Origin: Spirochaetales bacterium
GTDB lineage: Bacteria > Spirochaetota > Spirochaetia > DSM-27196 > Alkalispirochaetaceae
Length of the DNA stretch: 64,000 nt
Direction of reading: 5' to 3'
Assembly (NCBI GenBank): GCA_028282545.1
Contig: JANQHT010000118.1
Location: 1-64,000, forward strand
Positions 1 through 7,817 of this stretch are shown here, piece by piece. Each line of letters starts with the position of its first letter. The first letter of the stretch is position 1. Position numbers and translations under genes: made by a program. The notes beneath the pieces are model-generated. The model was not told where the DNA came from. It did not search any database and saw only the letters and a list, made by a program, of their open reading frames with translations.

Positions 1-202
1 CGATGCGAATTTCACCCAGGATTTGTTCCATGAGATTCAAAATAGTTCGTATCACAGGCGGATGCAAGCTGCAATTCATCACTGATGGACGGAGGGCCGC
101 GCCCGGTATTCAACTGCCGCGAATCGTAGCGAATGTGTAGCGTCCGGCGCCAAACGGTGCTATTGTTGTTTCTGTACCCCATAATAATTGGAAGGAAAAG
201 AA

Positions 203-3200
203 ATGAATTTCCAAATATGTAATTGCACGATCGCTCCCGCACACCAACGCGCCGGGAACCGGCTCTCCCCGTTCCGGAAGGTCGCGTATGCGCTGGTGGT
301 TGCCGCGTTGTTCGTTCCCCGCCTTGGGGCGGCCCCGCGGTACGCTCTGGTCATCGGCAACGGCGCCTACGATCATGTCCCCCCGTTGACAAACCCCGTG
401 AACGACGCGCGCGACGTAGCGGCAACGCTGGAGAACCTCGGGTTCGACGTGCAGCGCGTGATCGACGGTTCGCGGGGTGACCTGGAGCGCGCCATCGACT
501 CCTTTGCCGGCGGCGTGAGGGGTGCCGGCGCGGAGGCGGCGCTCTTCTTCTACGCGGGGCACGGCGTGCAGCACGAGGGCGTCAACTACCTCATCCCCGT
601 TACGGCGGACATCAACAACGAGTACGAACTGCTTGACGAAGCGGTAAGCGTGGACCGCGTGATGGACGCCCTGGACGACGCCGGCGCCGCCTTCACCATG
701 GTCGTACTGGACGCGTGCCGGGACAATCCCTTCTTCCGGAGCCGGACCGCCGGTTCGCGCGGCCTGGCCATGGTGAGCGGCGGCGGGCGGGGGAGCCTCA
801 TCGCCTTTGCCACCAGCCCCGGAGATACCGCGTCGGACGGCAGGGGGCGGAACAGTCCGTACACGGAGGCCTTTCTCCGGCACGCGACAACGCCGGGATT
901 GGAAGTGAGCAACATGATGCGCCGCGTCTACGGCACGGTCCAGGAGCTGACCAAGGGCGAACAGCGCCCGTGGATCAACGCCGGCTACGACGGCGACTTC
1001 TACCTGGTGCGCCCGGACGACCAGATCGCCCGGTCGGGGGAGCGGGCGGCACAACTCGAGGAGGACCTCTCGGCCCTCGAAGCGGAGATCGCCCGGCGCG
1101 AGGCGGAGATAGCCGCGGCGAGAAACGCCCGGGAGCGCGAGCGCCTCCAGGCGGAGCAGCAACGGGCCCGGGCGGAGGAGGCGGCCAAGCGCCTGCAGGC
1201 ACAGCAGCTCGCGGAGCTGGCGGAAGCCGCGGAAGCGGCCCTCATGCAGCAGCGGGCCAACGAACGCCTGCGCGAGGAGATGCAGCGCGAGTTCTCAACG
1301 CAGCAAGTGGCGCTCCGGCGCCAAGCGGAGGCGCGGCGGGCGGAACTGGAAGAGCTTCGCCGGAGCGGGGCCTCCGGCGCCGGATTGCAGGAGCGCTTCA
1401 CCACGCTGTCGCAGATCAACGCCGCGATTCGTGACATCGATTCGCGCTTCCAGACGATGACTGAACGGACCCTGACGGAGATCGATGCGTTGCACGACCG
1501 GCGCCGGACGGCGCTGGAAGAAGAGAACCCCATAGACCCCTGGGAGACGCCGGAGGAGTGGGGGGCGCGCCTGGCCGGATTGCGGGCCGCGATCGCCGAA
1601 GAGACGGCGGCCGAGCGTACCGCCCGCCGCCGTGAACTGGAGTCGAGTCGTGCGGCGGAACTCGAACCGCTCATCACCCAACGCGATACGGCGCGGGCGG
1701 ACCTCAACGGCCGCGACTTCGTGCTGCCGGCGGGCGCCACGCGCGTGGCGGTACGCGACTTCAACCCCTACGAGAAGCGGTTCCCGATCGTTCTCACTTC
1801 CACCGCGGAGGATACGCCCTTTTCCGCGTCGCTCTCCTATGAAATTACCTCCCGGGACCGCACCGTGCTCAGGGAGGAGTACTACCGCGTCTTCAGCGCG
1901 GACCGGGCGGGCGGTCTTGCCGGTGAGTTCTCCTACCGCGTGTACGAACTGTACCCCGACGTGTGGGCGGTGGTACCGCACGAGGCGCGCGTGGTCAACT
2001 TGCTGGAGGGGGACGCCGTGCTCGCCGAATCGTCGGGGGGTGCGGAGTTTCTGGTGCACACCGACGCGGAATCGGGCCGCGCGGAACAATGGGCCGGCGC
2101 CGTGGAAGTCCAGGCGCGCACGGCGGAGAGTTTCCGGCCGGAGGACGACTCCACACGCCTCGTGCACACGCGCAACGGGAACACGCTGATCGTGGTGCCG
2201 CGGCGGGCAGACTTGGGACGCGTCTCGCTCCGGCTTGAGAACGGGAAGACCATGGCGCTCCCCATCGGCCCCGGGTTCAACCCGCCGGTGCGCGTAAGCG
2301 GCGGAAGGAGTGACGCCGCCGGAGCCCTCCTCATCGTGGCCTCCATGGCACCGGAGACGCGCCTGGAGGGTGTGGGAGACCCGCGCGATTTCCCGCGGGG
2401 CGGCACCGCGCGCATTCCGCTCTCCGATCTCCCCGATGCAATCACCATTCGTAACCGGTATATCGAGAAACCCCTTGAGATCGCCCTGGAACGGGGCGCC
2501 ACGGGAACGGTCTGGGTGGACGGCGCCGCGGTGACGCAACCGACCCTCGGCCGGGTGCGGCTCCACGGCCACGACGGGCCGTGTATCGTGGTGGATGCTC
2601 ACGGCCGGATGGTGTGGGACGCCCGGGAGACCGCGCGCTTTGCAACGAACAACGGCGGGTATAGCGTTCCCGTGCGGCCCGGGGAGTATACCGTCGGGTA
2701 CGCGGAGGAGAACGACCCCTACGTGGCGGCCGCGGAACGCGTTACGGTAGAACTCGGCGCGACAAGCGCGCTCCGGCTGGAGGCGCCGCCAATGAGTACG
2801 CGCCTGGAACTGGGCCGGGCCCGGGCGGCGCACACCCGCACGGAAGCGTCGCTCGCCCGCGGGCGGACGCGGCGCATCGCCGGGTGGTCGCTCATCGGCG
2901 CCGGGGTGCTCAGCCTCGGAGGGAGCGCCTACAGCTACGTGCAAGGCACGGCGGCGCGGGCGAACTACGACGACGCCCGGCACACCGCTACCGCGGAAGG
3001 GTACCGGGCCGACGCGGCCCGGTGGGGCCTCACCTTCAGCATTACCGCGGTTGCAGGAGCGCTCCTGGATGCGGGCGGCGTGGCGCTGCTAAGCGCCGGC
3101 CCCAACCGGGCGCAGCTCAACCGGCAACGGAACGAACTGGAACGACAAATAGACGCGCTCAGCGCGCGCTTCGCCGCGGAGACGGCGCAAAAGCCCATCC

Positions 3201-3235
3201 TCGGTACGGAGTTTACCCCGGAGGCAGACCGATGA
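203..3235 (+). CDS. Caspase-like (peptidase C14) exported protein
   Basis: About 1010 residues. ATG at 203 follows a GGAAGG ribosome site. A hydrophobic stretch (about residues 27-44) suggests export or membrane anchoring. The caspase fold follows directly (YALVIGNGAY, then the catalytic dyad His120 in YAGHGVQ and Cys172 in LDACRDNPF), both intact. A long Glu/Arg/Ala-rich coiled coil spans about 270-440. A large part with no recognised domain comes next, and two hydrophobic segments lie near the C-terminus (IAGWSLIGAGVLSLGG and a later one). The stop overlaps the start of the DGR target lipoprotein (ATGA), so the two are probably co-translated. Bacterial metacaspase-like proteins act as proteases in signalling or conflict systems. 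The substrate here is unknown. Confidence 0.85.
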   Translation: MNFQICNCTIAPAHQRAGNRLSPFRKVAYALVVAALFVPRLGAAPRYALVIGNGAYDHVPPLTNPVNDARDVAATLENLGFDVQRVIDGSRGDLERAIDSFAGGVRGAGAEAALFFYAGHGVQHEGVNYLIPVTADINNEYELLDEAVSVDRVMDALDDAGAAFTMVVLDACRDNPFFRSRTAGSRGLAMVSGGGRGSLIAFATSPGDTASDGRGRNSPYTEAFLRHATTPGLEVSNMMRRVYGTVQELTKGEQRPWINAGYDGDFYLVRPDDQIARSGERAAQLEEDLSALEAEIARREAEIAAARNARERERLQAEQQRARAEEAAKRLQAQQLAELAEAAEAALMQQRANERLREEMQREFSTQQVALRRQAEARRAELEELRRSGASGAGLQERFTTLSQINAAIRDIDSRFQTMTERTLTEIDALHDRRRTALEEENPIDPWETPEEWGARLAGLRAAIAEETAAERTARRRELESSRAAELEPLITQRDTARADLNGRDFVLPAGATRVAVRDFNPYEKRFPIVLTSTAEDTPFSASLSYEITSRDRTVLREEYYRVFSADRAGGLAGEFSYRVYELYPDVWAVVPHEARVVNLLEGDAVLAESSGGAEFLVHTDAESGRAEQWAGAVEVQARTAESFRPEDDSTRLVHTRNGNTLIVVPRRADLGRVSLRLENGKTMALPIGPGFNPPVRVSGGRSDAAGALLIVASMAPETRLEGVGDPRDFPRGGTARIPLSDLPDAITIRNRYIEKPLEIALERGATGTVWVDGAAVTQPTLGRVRLHGHDGPCIVVDAHGRMVWDARETARFATNNGGYSVPVRPGEYTVGYAEENDPYVAAAERVTVELGATSALRLEAPPMSTRLELGRARAAHTRTEASLARGRTRRIAGWSLIGAGVLSLGGSAYSYVQGTAARANYDDARHTATAEGYRADAARWGLTFSITAVAGALLDAGGVALLSAGPNRAQLNRQRNELERQIDALSARFAAETAQKPILGTEFTPEADR

Positions 3236-4422
3236 AGGGCCTGATCCGCACGGTACCGATCCTTCTTGCCGCCCTGATCCTCACCGGCTGCCCGGACATG
3301 TTCGTGGAGGGGATGAACAACCCGGTAGACCCCGAGGCGGACGCCTATCAGGGGTACGAGACCGTTTCCAACGCGGACGATATCTCGTCCAATTCGCAAA
3401 GGGGCGCCCAATGGGTGATCTTCACCGCAAGCGAGGTGGACGGCGCTACCGCGTACCACCTACAGGTGACAACTACCGGGGACGGCGCCTTTGCCGCGCC
3501 CATTGTGGACGACGCCTCGTTTTCGACCAACGTCATGGCCCCCACCGGAAATCTCATCGCGAACACCACCTACCGCTGGCGCGCCCGCGCCCAAAAGGGC
3601 GGCGCCTGGGGCGCGTGGTCGGAGGCGGCCACCGCGATCTTTGCGGACACGGCCGGCATGAGCCCGGCGGACGGTGCGAGCACCACCGACACGACGCCCA
3701 CCTTGAGCTGGGACGCGGTGGATGGAGCAGACCGCTACGAGGTGCAGATCGCGGAAACGGCGGCGGGAGTCCCGAGTGCGACCCCGGTAACGGTGAACGC
3801 CCCGGTGCGCTCCTACACGTGGCCCACGGCGCTTTCGGCCGGCGACAAACTCTACTGGCGGGTGAAAGCCGTGGCCGCAGGCGGCACCGAGGGCGCCTAT
3901 AGTTCGATCGCATCGGTGACGAAAAGTTATGGGATTGGCGATACGGGCCCCGCCGGGGGCATCGTCTTCTACGACAAGGGAAGCTACTCCGGCGGGTGGC
4001 GCTACCTGGAGGCGGCGCCTAGTGACATCGACGTGTCCGGAGATTACACCCACGTATGGGGAGGCTACGGAACGAGTGTGGGCGGAACCGGCACCGCCGT
4101 CGGCACGGGACAGGCCAATACGACGGCGATCGTCGCCAAGTACGGGACGAGCGATCCGTACAATTATACGGGGAACTACGCGGCGCGGCTCTGTGACCAA
4201 TACAGCTACGGCGGCTACAACGACTGGTTCCTGCCCAGCAAAGATGAGCTGAACCTGATGTACCAGAATAGAGGAGTTATTGGAGGTTTTGCGGCACACT
4301 ACTATTGGAGTTCCTCCGAGTACCGTTCTAGCAACGCGTGGTATCAGTACTTCTACTTTGGCTCCCAGTACTACGGCCTCAAGAGCAGCAACCTACGAGT
4401 TCGGGCGTGCCGGGCTTTTTAG
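3232..4422 (+). CDS. DGR target: Fn3/DUF1566 surface lipoprotein
   Basis: 396 residues. The lipoprotein signal is MKGLIRTVPILLAALILTGC with the lipidated Cys at 20. Two fibronectin-III-like units follow (about 55-150 and 150-235, each with a YRWR or YWRV strand). The C-terminal domain is of DUF1566 type: GPAGGIVFYDKG, then GYNDWFLPSKDELNLMY, YWSSSE and VRACR. This C-type-lectin-like fold is a usual DGR display scaffold. The last 47 codons are the variable repeat. The protein is likely anchored in a membrane and shows a variable binding face, comparable to the Treponema denticola TvpA system. The start overlaps the caspase gene stop. The ligand is unknown. Confidence 0.9.
   Translation: MKGLIRTVPILLAALILTGCPDMFVEGMNNPVDPEADAYQGYETVSNADDISSNSQRGAQWVIFTASEVDGATAYHLQVTTTGDGAFAAPIVDDASFSTNVMAPTGNLIANTTYRWRARAQKGGAWGAWSEAATAIFADTAGMSPADGASTTDTTPTLSWDAVDGADRYEVQIAETAAGVPSATPVTVNAPVRSYTWPTALSAGDKLYWRVKAVAAGGTEGAYSSIASVTKSYGIGDTGPAGGIVFYDKGSYSGGWRYLEAAPSDIDVSGDYTHVWGGYGTSVGGTGTAVGTGQANTTAIVAKYGTSDPYNYTGNYAARLCDQYSYGGYNDWFLPSKDELNLMYQNRGVIGGFAAHYYWSSSEYRSSNAWYQYFYFGSQYYGLKSSNLRVRACRAF
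4279..4419 (+). repeat. DGR variable repeat (VR)
   Basis: 47 codons that align with the template repeat at 5066-5203. By hand alignment about 20 substitutions lie at template adenines (AAC to TAC, CAC, AGC, TCC, CTC and so on), the signature of DGR adenine mutagenesis. About 11 further differences are not at adenines, and VR has one extra codon (GGC near 4375). VR ends at the stop codon of the lipoprotein. Confidence 0.9.
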
Positions 4423-4446
4423 CTATTTACCTATTTGACTATTTTT

Positions 4447-4470
4447 GTCCGGCGGCGATAGCCGCCGGAC
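4447..4470. other. Perfect hairpin just downstream of VR
   Basis: GTCCGGCGGC, a GATA loop, then GCCGCCGGAC: a 10-bp perfect stem 25 bases past the end of the target gene. DGRs such as that of phage BPP-1 need a short hairpin/cruciform just after VR for retrohoming, so this is the candidate target-site structure. A run of five T follows six bases after the stem, so it could also end the lipoprotein transcript. Confidence 0.75.
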
Positions 4471-4492
4471 GGACGATTTTTGGGAGGGGGTT

Positions 4493-4965
4493 TTGGCGCT
4501 GTACTACGATCTGCCCGTGTATCAGGACACCTACCGCCTCATCCTCAAGATTTTCGAGCTGACGAAAGACTTTCCCCGGGAGTACAAGTACACGTTGGGC
4601 CAGGATATGAAGCGGGACGGGCTGGTGTTGGTGCGCAGCATCTATAGGCCTGGTCGGTGCTGACGCACCTGCTCGGCCATGCATCCGGAGCCAACAAAAC
4701 GAAGGAGAAGCGGGAACACCTGGAGCAGTTTCTTGACGACTTCGAGATCTTGAAGCTGGAAGTTCGGCTCTGTACGGACCTCAGGATTCTCTCACTCAAG
4801 AAACAGGCGCAGGTGGCGGCGCTCATGGAGGGAATCGGGAAGCAGATTACCGGGTGGCGGAATGCCAACCCGAAATTGCCTGAATCTGTTCGGTCACGAC
4901 CGAACAGAGCGATGTCGGCGCGTTCCTCGTTCCTGCGGTACGCGCCTTATGCGAGTTTAGGATAA
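4493..4965 (+). pseudogene. avd: avd (DGR accessory protein), split by a 41-nt insertion
   Basis: Avd is a four-helix-bundle protein that binds the DGR reverse transcriptase and is needed for mutagenic homing. The first half starts at TTG 4493 after GGGAGGGGG (LALYYDLPVYQDTYRL, then YKYTLGQDMKRDGLVLVRSIYR) and stops at 4663. The second half continues from GCCAACAAAACG at 4690 (ANKTKEKREHLEQFLDDFE, then RLCTDLRILSLKKQAQ and GKQITGWRNA). Removing bases 4649-4689 restores one frame across a conserved junction. As it stands, the second half could start only at GTG 4657, which overlaps the first stop (GTGCTGA), so coupled translation of two halves is possible. The tail after about GWRNANPKLP looks unrelated. 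Confidence 0.8.
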
Positions 4966-4979
4966 AAGCGGCGGGGGGA

Positions 4980-5007
4980 CCGCCGGCGCGGGAATCCACG
5001 CCGGCGG
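4980..5007. other. Hairpin between avd and the template repeat
   Basis: CCGCCGGCG and CGCCGGCGG form a perfect 9-bp stem around a 10-base loop (CGGGAATCCA). It lies 58 bases before the template repeat. It may be a terminator for avd (no T-run is seen) or a fold at the 5' side of the template RNA. Confidence 0.5.
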
Positions 5008-5065
5008 TATGCGAGCACGGCGGAAGCGGGCGCTTCCGTTCGTCACCACGTCTCCGCGGAAAACG

Positions 5066-5203
5066 GTTGGAGGTTTTGCGTCAAACAACTATTGGAGTTC
5101 TTCGGAGAACAGTTCTAACAACGCGTGGAACCAGAACTTCAACAATGGCAACCGGAACAACAACAAGAACAACAACAAACGGGTTCGGGCTGTCCGGGGT
5201 TTT
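5066..5203 (+). repeat. DGR template repeat (TR)
   Basis: 46 codon-like units, very rich in AAC, matching the VR of the upstream lipoprotein. It starts with GTTGGAGGTTTTGCG and ends with a G/C-rich IMH*-like tail (CGGGTTCGGGC, then TTT). AAC is the usual DGR mutable codon because changes at its two adenines reach many residues without making stops. TR is normally a noncoding RNA copied by the DGR reverse transcriptase. An open frame through it is incidental. It sits 99 bases before the reverse transcriptase start. Confidence 0.92.
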
Positions 5204-5302
5204 ATCCTTGAGCCGGTGTGGGGAACGGGCCGTCATCACTTTGGTGGCGAGCCCGGCCTTGCACGTCTTTGTCGTATGCGGTCCGGCTCCCACACCTGAC
5301 TG

Positions 5303-6553
5303 ATGAGTACCGCTCAGCTGGAATTGTTTCCGCCGCCGTCGGTACCACTGGAAGAGGTCTTTGCGGCCTACTTCAGTTGCCGAAAAAATAAGCGCCGCAC
5401 CGCCAACGCCGTCGCCTTTGAGGTCAACTATGAGGAGAATCTCGTCGCGTTGTGGCGGGAGATCAACGACGGCATCTACCGGCCGGGAAGGTCGTTGGCG
5501 TTTATCGTTACCAAACCGGTTAAGCGGGAGATATTCGCCGCCGACTTCCGCGACCGCGTCGTCCACCACCTGATTATCAACAAGATCAACCATCTCTTTG
5601 AACGGGGGTTCATCCACGACAGTTACGCCTGTAGGGTGGGGCGGGGCACCCACTTCGGCATCAATCGCGTGGACCGCTTCATTCGCCGCGAGACGGCCAA
5701 CTATGCCCGGGAGGCGTGGATACTGAAGCTCGATATCAAAGGGTTTTTCATGAGTATCGACCGGGGGTTGCTCTTTTCACGGCTGAAGGCGTTTCTGCGA
5801 GAACGGTATCACGCGCCGGACCGGGCGTTGGTTATCGATCTGTGCCGTCAGACCATTTACGCGGACCCCGCGCGCAACTGCGTTATCCGGGGACGGAGGG
5901 GCGACTGGAACGGGCTTCCACCGGACAAGAGCCTTTTTTTGGCGAAGGAGGGGTGCGGGCTGCCAATCGGGAATCTCACGAGTCAGGTCTTTGCCAACTT
6001 CTATTTGAATCCGCTGGATCACTTCGTGAAGCATACCCTCGGCTTCCGTTCATACGGCAGGTACGTCGACGATTTCGTGATCGTGCACCGCGAGCGCGGG
6101 ATGCTTGAGGCGTCAATACCGGTGATTCGAGATTACCTTGCCCGGGCGTTGCGGCTCGTCCTTCATCCCCGAAAGATCTACCTGCAGCCGGCGAGGCGGG
6201 GTGTGCGATACCTGGGCGTCGTCATCAAACCGGGGCGGATCACCATCGCCAACCGGACCAAGGGGAACTTCGTCGCCGCGGTGGAACGGTTCAATCGCGT
6301 TGTAGATGCCGGCAAACCATCGTGCGACGATCGGGGGCAATTCCAATCCGGCGTCAACAGCTACCTGGGTATCCTGCGGCACTACGCTACGGCCCACCTT
6401 CGTGTTGCGGTCTTGCGCCGCGTCTCGCCGTGGTGGTGGCGCCGGTTTTGCTTGATCGGCGTGCATCACGGGACAAGAACGGTACCGCTTCGCGTCGTCG
6501 CCCAAGCACCATCTTCGTTTCCGCGCTATACTGTTCCGTGGACCCAAACGTGA
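5303..6553 (+). CDS. DGR reverse transcriptase
   Basis: 416 residues, ATG at 5303. Finger motifs (FRDRVVHHLI, KLDIKGFFMSID) are followed by the DGR hallmark IGNLTSQ (Gly223 to Gln228, replacing the QGxxxSP of other reverse transcriptases), then the catalytic YVDD at 254-257. The thumb region continues to SPWWWRRF. The enzyme copies TR RNA with adenine errors and drives VR replacement together with Avd. The last 35 or so residues come from DNA that includes the promoter and leader of the next gene (6504-6553), so the native C-terminus seems to have been replaced when that cassette arrived. All catalytic motifs are present. Confidence 0.93.
   Translation: MSTAQLELFPPPSVPLEEVFAAYFSCRKNKRRTANAVAFEVNYEENLVALWREINDGIYRPGRSLAFIVTKPVKREIFAADFRDRVVHHLIINKINHLFERGFIHDSYACRVGRGTHFGINRVDRFIRRETANYAREAWILKLDIKGFFMSIDRGLLFSRLKAFLRERYHAPDRALVIDLCRQTIYADPARNCVIRGRRGDWNGLPPDKSLFLAKEGCGLPIGNLTSQVFANFYLNPLDHFVKHTLGFRSYGRYVDDFVIVHRERGMLEASIPVIRDYLARALRLVLHPRKIYLQPARRGVRYLGVVIKPGRITIANRTKGNFVAAVERFNRVVDAGKPSCDDRGQFQSGVNSYLGILRHYATAHLRVAVLRRVSPWWWRRFCLIGVHHGTRTVPLRVVAQAPSSFPRYTVPWTQT
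6504..6532 (+). promoter_or_regulatory. Family A promoter (copy A1)
   Basis: AAGCAC (6504-6509), a 17-base spacer, then TATACT (6527-6532). The same layout precedes all four family A genes. The GTG start lies five bases after the -10 box, so the transcript is probably leaderless. The element lies inside the 3' end of the reverse transcriptase gene. Confidence 0.65.
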
Positions 6554-6942
6554 TGGAACTGTCCGGCGAACAGCTACAGAAGATTGTAGACGCGGTGGCG
6601 GAGCGCTTGGGCGTGGTGCGCACCGCGGACCCGGCGACACTTGAAGGCGCCGTAGCGCCGGAGGGCGCGGCCCCCCCGGAGAGCGGCGTCCCCGGGTGGC
6701 CGAGTCCACCCATGGTGCAACTGCCGCCGGAGTTCTACCGGAGCCAACGGGAGATCGCCGAACGCGTCGCCCGTCTCGAGGAACGCTTTGTCCGGATAGA
6801 CGAGCGCTTTGACGATCTCATCCACTATGTAGACAAGCGGTTTGAGCAGATGGATAAGCGCTTTGCCACACTGCAGTGGACGATAGGCATCGGGTTCACG
6901 GTGGTTACCGTGCTGATGACGGTCTACAACTTCGTCGGATAG
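6538..6942 (+). CDS. Family A small coiled-coil, tail-anchored protein A1
   Basis: 134 residues from GTG 6538 (or 129 from ATG 6553). Order: N-terminal helix MELSGEQLQKIVDAVAERLG, an Ala/Pro-rich linker, a conserved block MVQLPPEFYRSQREIAERVAR, a coiled coil made of DKRFEQM-like heptads, and a C-terminal helix (WTIGIGFTVVTVLMTVYNFVG) that should anchor it in the inner membrane. GTG is favoured because GTG-GAx-xxA-AAY before the ATG is kept in frame in all four A genes. The function is not known. The layout resembles DUF1640/CCDC90 or XhlA-like proteins, but no assignment is made. Confidence 0.7.
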   Translation: MDPNVMELSGEQLQKIVDAVAERLGVVRTADPATLEGAVAPEGAAPPESGVPGWPSPPMVQLPPEFYRSQREIAERVARLEERFVRIDERFDDLIHYVDKRFEQMDKRFATLQWTIGIGFTVVTVLMTVYNFVG

Positions 6943-6969
6943 CGTTCGGGGCTCGATGTGGTCTATACT
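6941..6969 (+). promoter_or_regulatory. Family B promoter (copy B1)
   Basis: AGCGTT (6941-6946) overlaps the TAG stop of A1. A 17-base spacer and TATACT (6964-6969) follow. The leader is about 40 bases, with GAGGGAGGG before the ATG at 7015. The same AGCGTT/TATACT pair precedes the B gene at 25426. Confidence 0.65.
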
Positions 6970-7014
6970 TCAATCAACGTGCGTCCCCCGTCCCTATCGT
7001 GAGGGAGGGCACCC

Positions 7015-7380
7015 ATGAGTAGCGCAATGGAACTTTCGCGGGAATCACTTGAGACTATTGGATCGTTTGTGCGACGCAATCTTCCAACGTGGCTTGAGCA
7101 GATCGACCAATCCGGTCGCCGTAACTGGGAACTCCAACTCACCGAGCGTATCGTTCGCGTGGAGGAAGAACTGAAAGCGCAACGGGAGCTGATGCAACAG
7201 GGGTTCGCGGTCATGGACAAGCGCTTTGAGGATCTCATCCATCAAATCGACAAACGGTTTGAACAGGTGGACGGGCGCTTTGCACAGATCGACAGACGTT
7301 TTTCTACGGTGCAGTGGACGATAGGCATCGGGTTCACCGTGATCACCGTTCTGATGTCGCTCTACAACTTCGTCGGTTAG
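7015..7380 (+). CDS. Family B small coiled-coil, tail-anchored protein B1
   Basis: 121 residues. The N-terminus MSSAMELSRESLETIGSFVR is followed by WLEQIDQSGRRNWELQLTER, then the block VRVEEELKAQRELMQQGFAVM. Heptads (DKRFEDL, DKRFEQV, DGRFAQI) lead to the C-terminal membrane helix WTIGIGFTVITVLMSLYNFVG. The tail (DKRF repeats plus helix) is shared with family A but the N-terminal half is different, so the two families look like two heads on one tail module. The ribosome site GGGAGGG is good. The function is unknown. Confidence 0.72.
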   Translation: MSSAMELSRESLETIGSFVRRNLPTWLEQIDQSGRRNWELQLTERIVRVEEELKAQRELMQQGFAVMDKRFEDLIHQIDKRFEQVDGRFAQIDRRFSTVQWTIGIGFTVITVLMSLYNFVG

Positions 7381-7401
7381 TAATCAACGCCCGTTTGTGG
7401 A

Positions 7402-7407
7402 TATACT
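7402..7407 (+). promoter_or_regulatory. -10 box of copy B2
   Basis: TATACT at the same distance from the start codon as in the other B copies. The usual AGCGTT -35 box is not present here (AGTAAT instead), so this promoter may be weaker. Confidence 0.5.
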
Positions 7408-7452
7408 GCAATTGGCGGATGCACTTCGTTCTTACCGGGTCGGAGGGCATCC

Positions 7453-7743
7453 ATGAGTAGTGCAATGGAGCTTTCGCGGGAATCATTGGAGACAATCGGA
7501 ACGTTCGTTCGCGGCAATCTCGCGGCGTGGCTGCAAGAGATAGAGCAGCCGTCTCGCCGTGACTGGGAACTGCAACTCACCGAGCGGATCGTCCGCGTAG
7601 AGGAAGAACTCAAAGCGCAACGGGAACTGATGCAACAGGGTTTCGCGGCGATGGACAAACGGTTTTCAACGGTACAGTGGACGATCGGCGTCGGGTTCAC
7701 GCTCATCACGGTTCTTGTGTCCGTGTACAACTTCGTCAGATAG
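7453..7743 (+). CDS. Family B small coiled-coil protein B2 (shortest copy)
   Basis: 96 residues. It is very close to B1 at the N-terminus (MSSAMELSRESLETIGTFVR; SRRDWELQLTERIVRVEEELK) but carries only one DKRF unit before the membrane helix (WTIGVGFTLITVLVSVYNFVR). Copy B3 near 25 kb has about ten such units, so the number of heptads is the main length difference within the family. The function is unknown. Confidence 0.72.
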   Translation: MSSAMELSRESLETIGTFVRGNLAAWLQEIEQPSRRDWELQLTERIVRVEEELKAQRELMQQGFAAMDKRFSTVQWTIGVGFTLITVLVSVYNFVR

Positions 7744-7775
7744 CGTTGGGGCCCGGTTTTGTGTATACGTCAGTC
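7741..7775 (+). other. Decayed family B promoter
   Basis: After B2 the sequence TAGCGTTGGGGCCCGG, TTTT and TATACGTCAGTCA lines up with the B3 promoter region (TAGCGTT, GGTTTT, TATACTTCAATCA). The spacing is slightly altered and the -10 box is TATACG. No B gene follows: a family A promoter and gene begin instead. It is best read as the trace of a deleted B cassette. Confidence 0.5.
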
Positions 7776-7783
7776 ATCCGATG

Positions 7784-7812
7784 AAGCACGATACCCCGTC
7801 TTGCGCTATACT
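7784..7812 (+). promoter_or_regulatory. Family A promoter (copy A2)
   Basis: AAGCAC (7784-7789), 17 bases, TATACT (7807-7812), then five bases to GTG 7818. This is the leaderless arrangement seen at the other A copies. Confidence 0.65.
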
Positions 7813-7817
7813 CATAT

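Noticed and set aside
110-1162. Long open frame on the minus strand opposite the caspase gene
   Set aside because: High GC keeps opposite frames open; the plus-strand gene has clear motifs and a ribosome site, this one has neither.
1295-2983. 562-codon minus-strand open frame
   Set aside because: Shadow of the caspase-like gene; composition rich in Arg/Pro/His/Gly and no recognisable domain.
5009-5299. Open frame running through the template repeat (Asn-rich peptide)
   Set aside because: The Asn run is simply the AAC codons of the DGR template, which is a noncoding RNA in known systems; no start signal.
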